A DNA stretch of 64,000 bases, taken from NCBI GenBank assembly GCA_036763105.1, contig JBAIYS010000001.1:186001-250000 (forward strand). The letters run 5' to 3'. The notes under the pieces are model-generated. The model did not search any database and was not told the DNA's origin. It saw only the letters and a program-made list of their open reading frames with translations. Made by a program: the position numbers and the translations under genes. Below, piece by piece: positions 42,248-51,888 of this stretch. Source of the stretch: Peptococcaceae bacterium 1198_IL3148 (GTDB lineage: Bacteria; Bacillota; Desulfotomaculia; Desulfotomaculales; Desulfohalotomaculaceae). How positions within the stretch are numbered: the stretch's first letter is position 1; every line of letters begins with the position of its first letter.

Positions 42248-42264
42248 CATATTGCTTTAACTAC

Positions 42265-43389
42265 TTACAGTTGTTCCAAAACCTCTTCCAGCGGGGTATA
42301 AGGCAGATTTAGATCGTCAGCCACTGCCTTATAAGTGCAATGACCATCGATAACGTTAACGCCTTTAGCCAAGGCCGGATCTTCCTTAACAGCTTGTACG
42401 TAGCCTTTATTGGCTAACTTCAGCGCATATGGCAAAGTAACGTTTGTTAAAGCAAAGGTGGATGTCCGCGCCACTGCACCAGGAATGTTGGCAACAGAAT
42501 AGTGGATAACGCCATACTTTTCGAATATTGGGTTACTATGGGTTGTCACGCGATCACAGGTTTCAATGGATCCACCTTGGTCGATGGCTACATCCACAAT
42601 TACCGAACCAGGCTTCATGGCTTTTACCATATCTTCTTTCACCAATTTGGGCGCTTTATGACCAGGGATTAACACAGCGCCGATCAACAGGTCGGCTTGT
42701 TTTACTGCTTCGGCAATATTTAATGAATTGGACATTACCGTTTTTACGCGACCACCAAAAATATCGTCCAAATAACGCAGGCGATCAGCACTGACGTCAA
42801 TAATGGTTACCCGTGCCCCTAAGCCCAACGCAATTTTAGCTGCGTTGGTACCAACAATACCGCCTCCAATAATTACCACGCTAGCCGCCGGCACTCCAGG
42901 TACGCCACCTAACAGAATCCCCTTACCACCTTTGGGCTTTTCTAAAAATTGTGCACCAACCTGTACCGACATCCGGCCAGCAACTTCACTCATTGGGCTT
43001 AGCAGAGGTAAAGAACCATTGGGCAATTGCACTGTTTCGTAAGCTATACCCACAACCTTTTTATCCAGTAACGCTTTGGTCAATTCAGGTTCTGGCGCTA
43101 AGTGCAAGTAAGTAAATAATAATTGTCCTTCTTTAAAAAGTGGGTATTCCTGGGGCAGGGGTTCTTTAACCTTCATGATCATATCAGCAACTTGATAAAC
43201 TTCTTTGGCTGTATCTAAAATTTTAGCCCCCACCGCAATGTAATCGTTATCGGTCAAACTACTGCCCACACCGGCATTTTTTTCAATGTAAACCTCATGG
43301 CCATTGGCAACCATATCATGCACACCAGCTGGGGTAATGGCTACCCTGCTTTCATTGTCTTTAATCTCCTTAAGTACACCAATTTTCAC
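42265..43389 (-). CDS. ald: alanine dehydrogenase
   Basis: The 374-residue enzyme converts L-alanine and NAD to pyruvate, ammonia and NADH. It shows the N-terminal [20 protein letters not shown], the substrate region [13 protein letters not shown] and the Rossmann motif [14 protein letters not shown]. The length is typical (about 371). AGGAGG precedes the ATG at 43389. It lies upstream of alr on the same strand but is separated from it by a strong terminator. Confidence 0.96.
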   Translation of the reverse strand: MKIGVLKEIKDNESRVAITPAGVHDMVANGHEVYIEKNAGVGSSLTDNDYIAVGAKILDTAKEVYQVADMIMKVKEPLPQEYPLFKEGQLLFTYLHLAPEPELTKALLDKKVVGIAYETVQLPNGSLPLLSPMSEVAGRMSVQVGAQFLEKPKGGKGILLGGVPGVPAASVVIIGGGIVGTNAAKIALGLGARVTIIDVSADRLRYLDDIFGGRVKTVMSNSLNIAEAVKQADLLIGAVLIPGHKAPKLVKEDMVKAMKPGSVIVDVAIDQGGSIETCDRVTTHSNPIFEKYGVIHYSVANIPGAVARTSTFALTNVTLPYALKLANKGYVQAVKEDPALAKGVNVIDGHCTYKAVADDLNLPYTPLEEVLEQL

Positions 43390-43485
43390 TTGTAATCCTC
43401 CTTTTTTAAATTATGTTTTATAAACATATATAAATGCAAAGGTTGTGCCAACATTGCCAATTTTCAGTATATTTTCAAAAAATAA

Positions 43486-43514
43486 TATAGGACGCACCTT
43501 TGGTGCGCCCTATA
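43486..43514. repeat. palindromic hairpin between ald and nnr
   Basis: TATAGGACGCACC and GGTGCGCCCTATA form a 13-base-pair arm (one mismatch) around TTT. On the minus strand it is followed by TATATTATTTTTT and can end the nnr transcript. The arms resemble other short GC-rich palindromes in the window. Confidence 0.6.
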
Positions 43515-43621
43515 GATGGTGGTTTTATTTTTATCTTAACGGCACCATTTATTTTGGCAATAACTATTGCCATTAACAGCTGTTTTAAAACTAAAGTTGG
43601 TAAAATTTCTTACCGTATGGT

Positions 43622-45172
43622 TTATTTTCTTGCCACTTTTTGAAAGCATTGGGGTAGGTAACCTAAAATGTCTCCGGCCATTAAACTGTGACTGCCTAAA
43701 TGTTCAGCCCCTTGATCCCCAGCCATGCCGTGAAGGTAAGCAGCTGTGGCTGCGGCCTTGGTAACGTCTAAACCTTGGGCCATCAGTCCAGCGATAATGC
43801 CAGTCAATACATCTCCACTGCCGGCAGTGGCCATCCCCTGGTTGCCAGTGGGATTAATATATACTGTCCCCTTTGGTTCTGCTACTAGTGTTCGGGGACC
43901 CTTAAGCAACACTGTACAGTCCCAGGATTCTGCACATTGTTGCGCCAGGTAAAAACGCTGTCCCTGAACCTCTGCAATGGTTGCATCTAACAGTCGCGCC
44001 AGCTCACCTGGGTGGGGCGTAATTACTAACGGCACGTTAATTTGCTCAAATATTTCGGTGTTGTGGGCCAGTGCGTTAATACCGTCAGCATCCACTATTG
44101 TGGGCACTTCCACCTGTGGTAGCAGTTGCTGAATAAACTTAACCGTTTCTAGATGTTGAGACAGGCCCGGTCCAACGGCCAACACATCTACATTGGCCAT
44201 TTGTTCTTTAATCATCTCCAAAGCATCCGTTGTCACTCTGCCAGCGGCATCTGGCAAGGACAGGGTCATTATCTCCGGAATTTTGCCGGCCACAGTATCA
44301 TGGATGCTGGCCGGTACTGCCAAGGTTACCAAACCGGCCCCAGTTTTTAAAGCAGCAGTGGCGGTTAAAATTGCCGCTCCAGCCATCCCTTTGGAACCAC
44401 CCACCACCAGCACCCGGCCAAAATTGCCCTTGTGACCCCAAGGGTTGCGTTGGGGTAACCAGTTGGCAACGGTTTCTAAATCCAAAAGATATTTAGTAAT
44501 ATTTGTTGTTAACAGCGGTTTTGGCAAACTAATGTCTGCCACTTCCAGCATACCACATACCGCCGCCCCGCTTTCCAGCACCATACCCAATTTGGGCAGA
44601 CCAAAGGTTACCGTTACCGATGCCTTAACACAGTGACCCCCAATGTTGCTGGTATCTGCCTCTAAGCCTGATGGAATATCCACCGCCACAATTGGTAAAT
44701 CACTGGTGTTAATCAGTTCAATAATCCGCCCAATTTTTTCTCCCACGGTACCCTTAAATCCCGTGCCAAACATGGCATCAACTATTAGGTCGGTGCTGAG
44801 TAAAGAAATCTTCACCAGGTTGATGCCATTTGGTTGATGCACCAAGTAAATCTTTTGACCCATATTGCGCCATATATTTAAGTTGGTTTGGGCATCCCCG
44901 GTTAACCCCTCGGGCTCAGTAATCATCAATACCCTAACGTCAGCCCCCATATTTAGCAGGTGTCTGGCCACAACCAAGCCATCGCCACCGTTATTGCCCT
45001 TACCCACAAATATTGTAATGGCCTTGCCCCGCACATTACCTTGCAATTGTCGCACCACTGCATTAACTACGGCTTTGCCGGCATTCTCCATTAACACTAT
45101 GCCCGGAATGCCATATTCGGCAATGGCCTTGCCATCAATGGCCCTCATTTCCTCTGCCGTTACTAACTGCAT
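43622..45172 (-). CDS. nnr: bifunctional NAD(P)H-hydrate epimerase / ADP-dependent dehydratase
   Basis: The 516-residue protein repairs hydrated NAD(P)H. The N-terminal YjeF_N epimerase domain has VGKGNNGGDGLVVARHL. The C-terminal ribokinase-like dehydratase domain (from about residue 230) has GGSKGMAGAAILTATAAL and the terminal AGSGDVLTGIIAGL ATP-binding motif. Both domains appear complete. It overlaps the end of acpS by ten bases, so the two are translationally linked, a common bacterial order. Confidence 0.95.
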   Translation of the reverse strand: MQLVTAEEMRAIDGKAIAEYGIPGIVLMENAGKAVVNAVVRQLQGNVRGKAITIFVGKGNNGGDGLVVARHLLNMGADVRVLMITEPEGLTGDAQTNLNIWRNMGQKIYLVHQPNGINLVKISLLSTDLIVDAMFGTGFKGTVGEKIGRIIELINTSDLPIVAVDIPSGLEADTSNIGGHCVKASVTVTFGLPKLGMVLESGAAVCGMLEVADISLPKPLLTTNITKYLLDLETVANWLPQRNPWGHKGNFGRVLVVGGSKGMAGAAILTATAALKTGAGLVTLAVPASIHDTVAGKIPEIMTLSLPDAAGRVTTDALEMIKEQMANVDVLAVGPGLSQHLETVKFIQQLLPQVEVPTIVDADGINALAHNTEIFEQINVPLVITPHPGELARLLDATIAEVQGQRFYLAQQCAESWDCTVLLKGPRTLVAEPKGTVYINPTGNQGMATAGSGDVLTGIIAGLMAQGLDVTKAAATAAYLHGMAGDQGAEHLGSHSLMAGDILGYLPQCFQKVARK

Positions 45173-45555
45173 CGGTGATCACCTCCTGCCACCGCCACTG
45201 CAAAGGCTACCGCTGTAGTTCGATCATGGGATAAACTGATTAACACTTTATCTACTCCTTTTTTATCGGCAACTTTTCTAGCGCCGCCGGATAATTTAAC
45301 TGTTGGAGGGCCACCGGGGTAATTGGCTATTACTTCTATATCGGTAAACCGGCACCCTGCTAAACCAGTGCCCAATGCCTTTAATACCGCCTCCTTGGCA
45401 GCAAAACGGGCCGCCAAACTGGGATAGGGGTTTTTATGACTAAAACAGTACTGACGTTCAGCCAAAGTATATATCCTCTCTAAAAAACGTTCGTTGGTAC
45501 AGGCTTTGGCAATGCGCTCTATTTCAATAGTATCGGTTCCCACACCGGTTAACAC
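45163..45555 (-). CDS. acpS: holo-[acyl-carrier-protein] synthase
   Basis: The roughly 130-residue enzyme transfers 4'-phosphopantetheine from CoA to acyl carrier protein. GVGTDTIEIERI at the start and SLAARFAAKEAVLKALG in the middle are the metal- and CoA-binding motifs. The GTG at 45555 follows GGGAGG and gives the usual short N-terminus; a GTG three codons upstream is less likely. It forms a two-gene unit with nnr. Confidence 0.93.
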   Translation of the reverse strand: MLTGVGTDTIEIERIAKACTNERFLERIYTLAERQYCFSHKNPYPSLAARFAAKEAVLKALGTGLAGCRFTDIEVIANYPGGPPTVKLSGGARKVADKKGVDKVLISLSHDRTTAVAFAVAVAGGDHRCS

Positions 45556-45596
45556 AAAGGGCACCTCCCATCGGTCAAAATAGTCCTATCATTAAA

Positions 45597-45644
45597 ATAT
45601 CTCCCGATAAAAGTACTGTCAATCACTTTTATCGGGAGATATTG
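45597..45644. terminator. long hairpin terminator between acpS and the LytR-type operon
   Basis: AATATCTCCCGATAAAAGT and ACTTTTATCGGGAGATATT form a perfect 19-base-pair stem with a short loop. On the minus strand TTTTAATG follows, so it ends the sensor/regulator operon. Confidence 0.78.
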
Positions 45645-45646
45645 AA

Positions 45647-46417
45647 TTAAAAGCCTAATATTTTACGCAACTTTTTGGCTTGCCCCCGCGAAACCGGCAC
45701 TTCACTGCCTTCTTTATCCTCTAAAAACAAATTATATGTGCCATTAAAAAAAGGTACAATTTCTTTAACCTTATGCAGATTGACCAGAAAACAGCGATGG
45801 GTTCTATAAAAAACGGTGGGGTCTAATCTGGCCTCTAACTCCTTTAGGGTAAATCTGGTCAGTAGTTTTTCATCATAGGTTTTTATATATACGCAATCCT
45901 TTTCGGTAAAGCCATAAAAAATATCGGACATATCCACCAGAATGGTTTTGCCCAACTTTTCTGCTGTGATGCGATTAATTTTAATTTCACTTTTAGCTTT
46001 ACTATTATTGTCCACTTCGGTAACTTCATTATCCTCCACAGTGTTGTCGCCATAGAATTTTAATACTTTATCCACCGCCTTGCGCAGGCGCTGTTCTTCC
46101 ACCGGTTTTAATATATAATCCACCGCATTAACCTCAAAGGCCTTTAAAGCATGGTCATCATAGGCACTGATAAATATCACCTGGGGGCGATGGGGCAATT
46201 CTTGAATCACCGCTCCCAATTCTAACCCACTCATGCCAGGCATAGATATATCCAAAAACAACACATGGTATTCCAGCGCCTTGATCAAGGCCAACGCCTC
46301 ATTAGCGTTGGTGGCTTCCCCCACAATTTCAATATTTTCAAAGTTGGATAACAGATATCTTAATTCCTGCCGAGCGGGGTATTCATCATCAACTATTAAC
46401 GCCCTTAACTTCACCAT
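45647..46417 (-). CDS. LytR/AlgR-family response regulator (LytTR DNA-binding domain)
   Basis: The 256-residue regulator has a receiver with D10, D11 and acceptor D56 in LFLDISMPGMSG. A LytTR domain follows (about residues 150-256, ending FLEDKEGSEVPVSRGQAKKL). The linker between them is longer than usual and lysine/asparagine-rich. It overlaps the end of its kinase gene by 29 bases. LytTR systems often control membrane or acetate/pyruvate metabolism, and acs nearby is a possible target; this is an inference. Confidence 0.92.
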   Translation of the reverse strand: MVKLRALIVDDEYPARQELRYLLSNFENIEIVGEATNANEALALIKALEYHVLFLDISMPGMSGLELGAVIQELPHRPQVIFISAYDDHALKAFEVNAVDYILKPVEEQRLRKAVDKVLKFYGDNTVEDNEVTEVDNNSKAKSEIKINRITAEKLGKTILVDMSDIFYGFTEKDCVYIKTYDEKLLTRFTLKELEARLDPTVFYRTHRCFLVNLHKVKEIVPFFNGTYNLFLEDKEGSEVPVSRGQAKKLRKILGF

Positions 46418-47729
46418 TAAATCCCCCTTCCTCGGTAGTTTCTAAAATTAATGGTACTCTAACTTTAACAGACGTTCCCTCGCCTTGGTTACTGGTAATG
46501 GTTAATCCATACTCCTCACCAAAAAGTATTTTTAAGCGCTCATGTACATTGCTCAAACCCACTCCGCTCCCCGAACCAAACCCTGGTTCCAGTACCCGGG
46601 GCATTATTTCGGGTTTTATCCCCACGCCGTCATCGCTGACGGTTATTTGAATTTCTCCGTCAACCAGTTTAGCAGTTATTTTCACCGTCCCTGTGCCTAT
46701 TTTAGGGGATATGCCATGTCTAACGGAGTTCTCCACCAACGGTTGTAATGTCAACACCGGAATTTTAAGTTTTAGTAACTCGGTATCTATTTCTTTTTTA
46801 ATTCGCAACTTTTCCCGAAAGCGTGCCTTCTCCAGCACTAGATAATTTTGCAGATATTCCAACTCCTCTTCAAAGGTAACTAAGTAACCCCGGCGTTTTA
46901 ATGAATGGCGGAAAAATGCTGCCAATCTCTTTAGTAGCCTGCGGGCGGTTTCTGGATTGGTGCGAATGAACATACTGATGGTATTCAAGGTATTAAATAA
47001 AAAGTGCGGATTGATTTGGGCCTGCAGTGCATCTAGTTCTGCCTTTGTCACCAACTGCGTCTGCCTATCCAGTTCGGCAAGCTCCATTTGCACACCTAAC
47101 AATTGAGCAATACCAGCGGCCAGTTTAATTAAATTATCAGGCATCGCCCCTGCTGTGGTTTCGTATAGCTTAATGGTTCCCAGCACTTCGCCTTTACATT
47201 TTAAAGGAGCGATCACTGCCGCTTCTAAGGGACAATCACAATCCGCTTGATGGGGACAGTTAAAGTCCTGTTTTTTGGCCACCACCTTCAACTGTCCGGT
47301 GGCAATAACCTCCAATGTTGCGTAGGTGACAATGGAGCCACCTGGGGGGTGCCTTTCACAACCGGCACCCAAAAATGCCAATACATGTTGTCTGTCGGTA
47401 ACCGCCACCGCTGGCACATCACTAATTTTTTGAATAATCTCTGCGGTGTGCTGCGCAGTTTCGGCATTAAGTCCCCGACGTAAAAAAGGCAGGGTTTCGT
47501 TGGCGATTTGCAAGCTGCGATCGAAGGACTTGGGGTCCACTCTAACCGTTACCATTTTGTGAAAACGGGGGTAGATAATTACGGTGTACATCACCACAGC
47601 ATTGGCCATTAGCAATATCAAAGCAACTAACCAATTATTTGTTAAATATATTATAATACCCAATGCTATAATCTGTACCAAGGCAAACCGCAAAATAGTA
47701 CTCTTTTGAATTTGATCTATATGTCTCAA
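46389..47729 (-). CDS. LytS-type sensor histidine kinase with GAF domain
   Basis: The roughly 446-residue kinase has two N-terminal helices (VQIIALGIIIYLTN and VALILLMANAVVMYTVIIYP) and a GAF-like domain (about 110-230). The His_kinase domain has the signature INPHFLFNTLNT, and the HATPase has LQPLVENSVRHG and SDDGVGI. The GAF part has cysteine-rich DFNCPHQADCDCPLEAA, a possible Fe-S or zinc site. The TTG at 47729 follows AAGAGGTG; the open frame extends upstream without a site. It is paired with the LytTR regulator. Confidence 0.88.
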   Translation of the reverse strand: MRHIDQIQKSTILRFALVQIIALGIIIYLTNNWLVALILLMANAVVMYTVIIYPRFHKMVTVRVDPKSFDRSLQIANETLPFLRRGLNAETAQHTAEIIQKISDVPAVAVTDRQHVLAFLGAGCERHPPGGSIVTYATLEVIATGQLKVVAKKQDFNCPHQADCDCPLEAAVIAPLKCKGEVLGTIKLYETTAGAMPDNLIKLAAGIAQLLGVQMELAELDRQTQLVTKAELDALQAQINPHFLFNTLNTISMFIRTNPETARRLLKRLAAFFRHSLKRRGYLVTFEEELEYLQNYLVLEKARFREKLRIKKEIDTELLKLKIPVLTLQPLVENSVRHGISPKIGTGTVKITAKLVDGEIQITVSDDGVGIKPEIMPRVLEPGFGSGSGVGLSNVHERLKILFGEEYGLTITSNQGEGTSVKVRVPLILETTEEGGFNGEVKGVNS

Positions 47730-47851
47730 AATTACACCTCTTATTAAAGTGAGTAAATATTCTAAATAAAGTAGTATTCTCCAAATGTTTTGATATTCCT
47801 TTTGTATATAAAATGTATACATTACTTAGATGTCGATTTGTTTTCATTAAA

Positions 47852-47882
47852 AAAGCAGGGCGGAAATTTCCACCCTGCCTAT
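47852..47882 (-). terminator. terminator after the secreted Cys/Gly-rich protein gene
   Basis: GCAGGGCGGAAA and TTTCCACCCTGC fold with one mismatch and are followed by TTTTTTAATG on the minus strand. Confidence 0.82.
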
Positions 47883-47901
47883 AAATACTACTATTATGTT
47901 G

Positions 47902-48291
47902 TTATGGGTTGTTTTCTTGGCCAAAGCCAGCGCCTGCACCTTTCATGCCACCGCAACATCCTCTACCCTGTCCTATCCCCATTCCTTGCCTGGGGGGTTG
48001 GATGTTGCCATCCCGTTGAATCATTCTGCAACCTTCAAACCCCGCTGCTTCCCTGGTTGCAAAGTTTTGCTCCATGCGATCCAGCACCGCCTGTTTTTGT
48101 TCCGCAGTTATTCTGCCAGCATCCACATGGGTTTGCAGCACTTCTGCTTTCTGGGCAACCCGTTGCTGATGCCAATCCCTAATGGCCTGCAATTGATCTG
48201 CAGTGACGTCCGCCATAGCAACGCCGGCGGTGGAAATTGCCAATGTCAAGCTTAGCGCAATAGCAACAACCTTACGCCTAATTTTAAACAT
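47902..48291 (-). CDS. secreted DUF2680-like protein with Gly/Cys-rich tail
   Basis: The 129-residue protein has a signal peptide (MFKIRRKVVAIALSLTLAIS, cleavage after VAMA). A helical segment LQTHVDAGRITAEQKQAVLDRMEQNF follows, resembling the DUF2680 repeat. It ends in a glycine-rich tail containing CCGG. The ATG at 48291 follows GGGGAG; upstream codons to 48375 have no site. The function is unknown. A similar Gly-rich, cysteine-containing tail occurs in the small zinc-ribbon gene at 57102. Confidence 0.75.
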   Translation of the reverse strand: MFKIRRKVVAIALSLTLAISTAGVAMADVTADQLQAIRDWHQQRVAQKAEVLQTHVDAGRITAEQKQAVLDRMEQNFATREAAGFEGCRMIQRDGNIQPPRQGMGIGQGRGCCGGMKGAGAGFGQENNP

Positions 48292-48411
48292 TACCATCTC
48301 CCCTTTAGGTATATTATATGTTATTTTTGATGTTTTTACCATTACCGGGGAGAGATACCCAATATAAATTTCCAATAGCTAAATTCAAAATTCATAATTC
48401 AGCATTCGAAA

Positions 48412-50367
48412 TTACTCTTGATACTGTTGTTTCAAATCCACCACCACATCGGGATTAGAAAGGGTGCTGGTATCACCCAGCGTCCGACCTTCAGCCACAT
48501 CCCGCAACAGTCTTCTCATTATTTTGCCACTACGGGTTTTGGGCAATTCCGCTGTAAAGAAAATGTCATCCGGTCTTGCCAACGCACCAATTTTTTTAGC
48601 CACATGGGTTCTCAGTTCTTTAATCAAATCTTCACTCTGTTCAACGCCATCCTTCAGCGTAACAAAAGCAGATACCGCCTGCCCCTTAACATCGTGCATC
48701 TTACCGATAACCGCCGCTTCAGCCACCGCCGGATGATCCACCAAGGCGCTTTCAACCTCCATGGTGCTGATACGGTGTCCCGATACATTGATTACATCGT
48801 CCACCCGTCCCATCACCCAAATGTACCCATCACTGTCACGCCGGGCACCGTCACCGGTGAAATACAATCCCTCAAAGCGGCTCCAATACTGGTCAATATA
48901 GCGCTGGGGATCGTTGAAAACGGTGCTGAGCATTGCGGGCCAAGGATGCTTGATTACCAAATATCCTGTTTCCCCTGGCAATACCGGATCACCGGCAGCA
49001 TCTACAATATCCACATCTATTCCAGGCAGGGCAAAACTTGCTGAGCCAGGTTTGTTGAAAGTGATACCAGGCAATGGACTGATCATTAATTGACCGGTTT
49101 CTGTTTGCCACCAAGTGTCCACAATAGGGCAACGGCCGTTACCAATATTTTTGTTGTACCATACCCAAGCCTCGGGATTAATTGGTTCACCTACACTGCC
49201 CAGCAGCCTTAACGAAGACAAGTCTCTACCTGCAGGCCATTGTTCTCCCCACTTCATAAAGGTGCGGATGGCGGTTGGTGCAGTGTAAAGTATTGTCACT
49301 CCGTACTTTTCTATCACTGCCCAATATCTATCTTTCTCCGGATAATTGGGCGCCCCTTCAAACATCACGGTGGTGGCACCGTTTGCCAATGGACCATACA
49401 CAATATAACTGTGTCCGGTTATCCAACCAATATCCGCTGTGCACCAATAGATATCATCTTCTTTGAGATCAAAGACCATGTTATGGGTGGAACTGGTGCC
49501 TACTAAATAGCCACCGGTACTATGCACAATTCCTTTGGGCTTACCAGTGGTACCACTGGTATAAAGGATAAAAAGCATATCCTCAGCATTCATTGGTTCT
49601 GCCGGACAGCCAATGGGTGCTGTTTCCATCAATTCATGATACCAAAGGTCACGGCCTTCAACCATGTCGATATCTGTATTGCCAGTGCGGCGTACCACCA
49701 CAACCTTTTCCACCGAAGTGTTTTCTGTTAATGCTTTGTCTACAGTTTCTTTCATCGGCAATTGTTTGCCGCGACGATAACCACCGTCGGCGGTGATTAC
49801 CACTTTAGCTCCGGCATCATTAACTCTATCCCTGATGGCTTCCACTGCGAATCCACCAAATATTACGTTATGCACTGCACCAATGCGAGCACAGGCCAGC
49901 ATGGCAATTGGCAGCTCAGGAATCATCTGCATATATAAGCTTACCCGATCACCTTTAGTAACTCCCAAGTCCTTTAGCACATTGGCAAACTTAGTCACTT
50001 CCCGATACAGGTCTTGATATGTTAGTACCCGGGAATCTCCCAGCTCCCCTTCAAAAATAATGGCAGCTTTATTTTTGCGATTGGTTGTTAAATGCCGATC
50101 TATACAGTTATATGATGCATTGATCTTGCCACCAACGAACCACTTGGCAAAGGGATGTTCCCACTCCAAAGTACGATCCCACTTTTGAAACCAATCTAAC
50201 CGCTCAGCTTCTTTAGCCCAATACTCTACATAATTATCATTGGCATCTTGATATATTCTGGCATCATTAACATTGGCTTGTGCCACAAATTTTGGATTGG
50301 GTGGGAAAATGTTATCATTACCAAAAAACGATTCTATCAATTGATTATCCGCTAATTTAACACTCAT
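48412..50367 (-). CDS. acs: acetyl-CoA synthetase (AMP-forming)
   Basis: The 651-residue enzyme activates acetate to acetyl-CoA via acetyl-AMP. It shows the adenylate motif [20 protein letters not shown], the GEP...W...T-type binding residues, [20 protein letters not shown], and the C-terminal acetylatable lysine in [18 protein letters not shown] precedes the ATG at 50367. Two strong dyads lie upstream (50390-50429 and 50496-50511), suggesting regulated expression. Confidence 0.95.
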   Translation of the reverse strand: MSVKLADNQLIESFFGNDNIFPPNPKFVAQANVNDARIYQDANDNYVEYWAKEAERLDWFQKWDRTLEWEHPFAKWFVGGKINASYNCIDRHLTTNRKNKAAIIFEGELGDSRVLTYQDLYREVTKFANVLKDLGVTKGDRVSLYMQMIPELPIAMLACARIGAVHNVIFGGFAVEAIRDRVNDAGAKVVITADGGYRRGKQLPMKETVDKALTENTSVEKVVVVRRTGNTDIDMVEGRDLWYHELMETAPIGCPAEPMNAEDMLFILYTSGTTGKPKGIVHSTGGYLVGTSSTHNMVFDLKEDDIYWCTADIGWITGHSYIVYGPLANGATTVMFEGAPNYPEKDRYWAVIEKYGVTILYTAPTAIRTFMKWGEQWPAGRDLSSLRLLGSVGEPINPEAWVWYNKNIGNGRCPIVDTWWQTETGQLMISPLPGITFNKPGSASFALPGIDVDIVDAAGDPVLPGETGYLVIKHPWPAMLSTVFNDPQRYIDQYWSRFEGLYFTGDGARRDSDGYIWVMGRVDDVINVSGHRISTMEVESALVDHPAVAEAAVIGKMHDVKGQAVSAFVTLKDGVEQSEDLIKELRTHVAKKIGALARPDDIFFTAELPKTRSGKIMRRLLRDVAEGRTLGDTSTLSNPDVVVDLKQQYQE

Positions 50368-50389
50368 GCTATTGCCTCCTAATATCAAA

Positions 50390-50511
50390 CAAATGTGTTA
50401 TACTAAATATACACAGTAGAACACATTTGAGAAATAATTTTGCGCCCAATAGCATAATTTGCCCACCCAGTAGTTTTAATCGCGTCAAACGACAATGTAT
50501 ACCGGTATACA
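50390..50511 (-). promoter_or_regulatory. acs upstream dyads (operator candidates)
   Basis: CAAATGTGTT (50390-50399) and AACACATTTG (50420-50429) are a perfect 10-base inverted repeat in the acs leader or promoter. TGTATACCGGTATACA at 50496-50511 is a perfect 16-base palindrome about 130 bases before the start. Neither is a textbook cre site. Both suggest repressor or activator binding. Confidence 0.5.
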
Positions 50512-50608
50512 CCCATCGGCACCGCCTATTTGCCATTCACCGCCTAAAATTAACCGTTCAGCCTAATATAAAAAGGATACCGTTAAACAAATAAGGCCGG
50601 AAATAACG

Positions 50609-50642
50609 AAAAGAACTTGTCCAAAGACAAGCCCTTTTCATT
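50609..50642 (-). terminator. terminator after the nitronate monooxygenase-like gene
   Basis: GGGCTTGTC and GACAAGTTC form the stem around TTTG, followed by TTTTCG on the minus strand. Confidence 0.78.
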
Positions 50643-50672
50643 CAAAATTCATAATTCAAAATTGCCCTTAAA

Positions 50673-51623
50673 CTATTTCGCTGCCTCAAATTCAGCCAAC
50701 AATCGCTTAAAAATCTCCTTCACCGGCAATATTTCTTTGATTTTAAACACGTTTTTGCCTGCAAAAACAACACCGTCATTGACTAAACCATCCCGGGTAT
50801 TGGTTAGTGCCTTCATAATACAATAGGCCCGGGAACAGTCTTTGAGACAGCTCTGACAATGTTCTATCGGCGCGTATTCACCCTGCTGTATCTTTTTAGC
50901 AAATTCATTATTAATGGCTCTGCCAGGCAAACCCACTGGACTTTGGATTAATACCACATCCTCTTCCTTGGCCTGTAGATACATTTGTTTAAATTCATCT
51001 GCCACTGAGCATTCTTCACTGAGCACAAAGCGAGTGGCCATCTGTACCCCACTGGCACCGAGTTTTACTAAATCAGCCATATCTTGTCCAGACACTACGC
51101 CGCCCGCTGCCACCACTGGTATTTTAACGGCCTTCACGACTTCAGGCAAAATCTCCTTGATGGATTTATCGGTACCCAAGTGCCCACCGGCCTCGGTTCC
51201 TTCAGCCACCACTGCCGCAGCGCCGTATTTCTCAGATATCCGTGCCGCCTTGGCCGATGAAACAATGGGTACGATTGCGGTGTCACTTTCTTTACCCCAA
51301 CGATAAATATCCCGGGAAAACCCCGCCCCGGTAAAAATCACATCAATGCCTTCCTCGATAGCTGTATGAACCAAAGCGGCAAATTCCTTAGCAGCATACA
51401 TGATATTTATACCAATTATGCCCCCATTGGCAATTTTACGGGCTTTTCTTATCTCATCCTTTAGTTCATCCAAGGCCATACCGGTTGCTGCGATTACCCC
51501 TACACCACCGGCTGCTGCCACAGCCCCCGCCAGCGAAGAGGTGGATACTCGCACAGCCATACCGCCTTGAATTATGGGAAACTTAGGGACTAAATTTCCG
51601 ATCCGCAATTCTGGCAATTTCAA
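50673..51623 (-). CDS. nitronate monooxygenase / FabK-like flavoprotein
   Basis: The 316-residue TIM-barrel flavoprotein has FPIIQGGMAVRVSTSSLAGA, a GINIMYA strand, GTEAGGHLGTD with the catalytic His, and the FMN phosphate site AAGGVVSG. This is the nitronate monooxygenase / enoyl-ACP reductase II superfamily. An unusual CQSCLKDCSRAYC cysteine cluster lies near the C-terminus and could bind zinc or Fe-S; this occurs in a subgroup from anaerobes. The TTG at 51623 follows GGAGGG. The specific substrate is not resolvable. Confidence 0.85.
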   Translation of the reverse strand: MKLPELRIGNLVPKFPIIQGGMAVRVSTSSLAGAVAAAGGVGVIAATGMALDELKDEIRKARKIANGGIIGINIMYAAKEFAALVHTAIEEGIDVIFTGAGFSRDIYRWGKESDTAIVPIVSSAKAARISEKYGAAAVVAEGTEAGGHLGTDKSIKEILPEVVKAVKIPVVAAGGVVSGQDMADLVKLGASGVQMATRFVLSEECSVADEFKQMYLQAKEEDVVLIQSPVGLPGRAINNEFAKKIQQGEYAPIEHCQSCLKDCSRAYCIMKALTNTRDGLVNDGVVFAGKNVFKIKEILPVKEIFKRLLAEFEAAK

Positions 51624-51763
51624 AACTTTTCCCTCCAAAAACAAATATTAACTATACTAGTAAACCATATAAAGTAACAATTTTCAACTATTATTATAAC
51701 CAAAATAAACAAATGCCATATATTGTAAACCGACGTTAATTTTTTACATAATAAAAGAGGCTG

Positions 51764-51876
51764 TTGCAAAACCTACTATAGGGTCGGTTTCCGCGCCGAC
51801 CCTATAGTAACATAGGTTTGGTGTTACGGGCAGACATGGCAACCTGCCCCACACGCTTTTTGCAACAGCCCCTTAA
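51764..51876. repeat. composite palindromic element nested in a terminator-like repeat
   Basis: The outer arms GGCTGTTGCAAAA and TTTTTGCAACAGCC enclose an inner dyad ACTATAGGGTCGG / CCGACCCTATAGT and a third hairpin (GGGCAG...CTGCCC). The outer arms match the simple hairpin at 59728-59762. The element ends the ilvE transcript on the minus strand (stop 51889) and may be a mobile palindromic repeat inserted in a terminator. Confidence 0.6.
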
Positions 51877-51888
51877 TTCAACGGTAAA

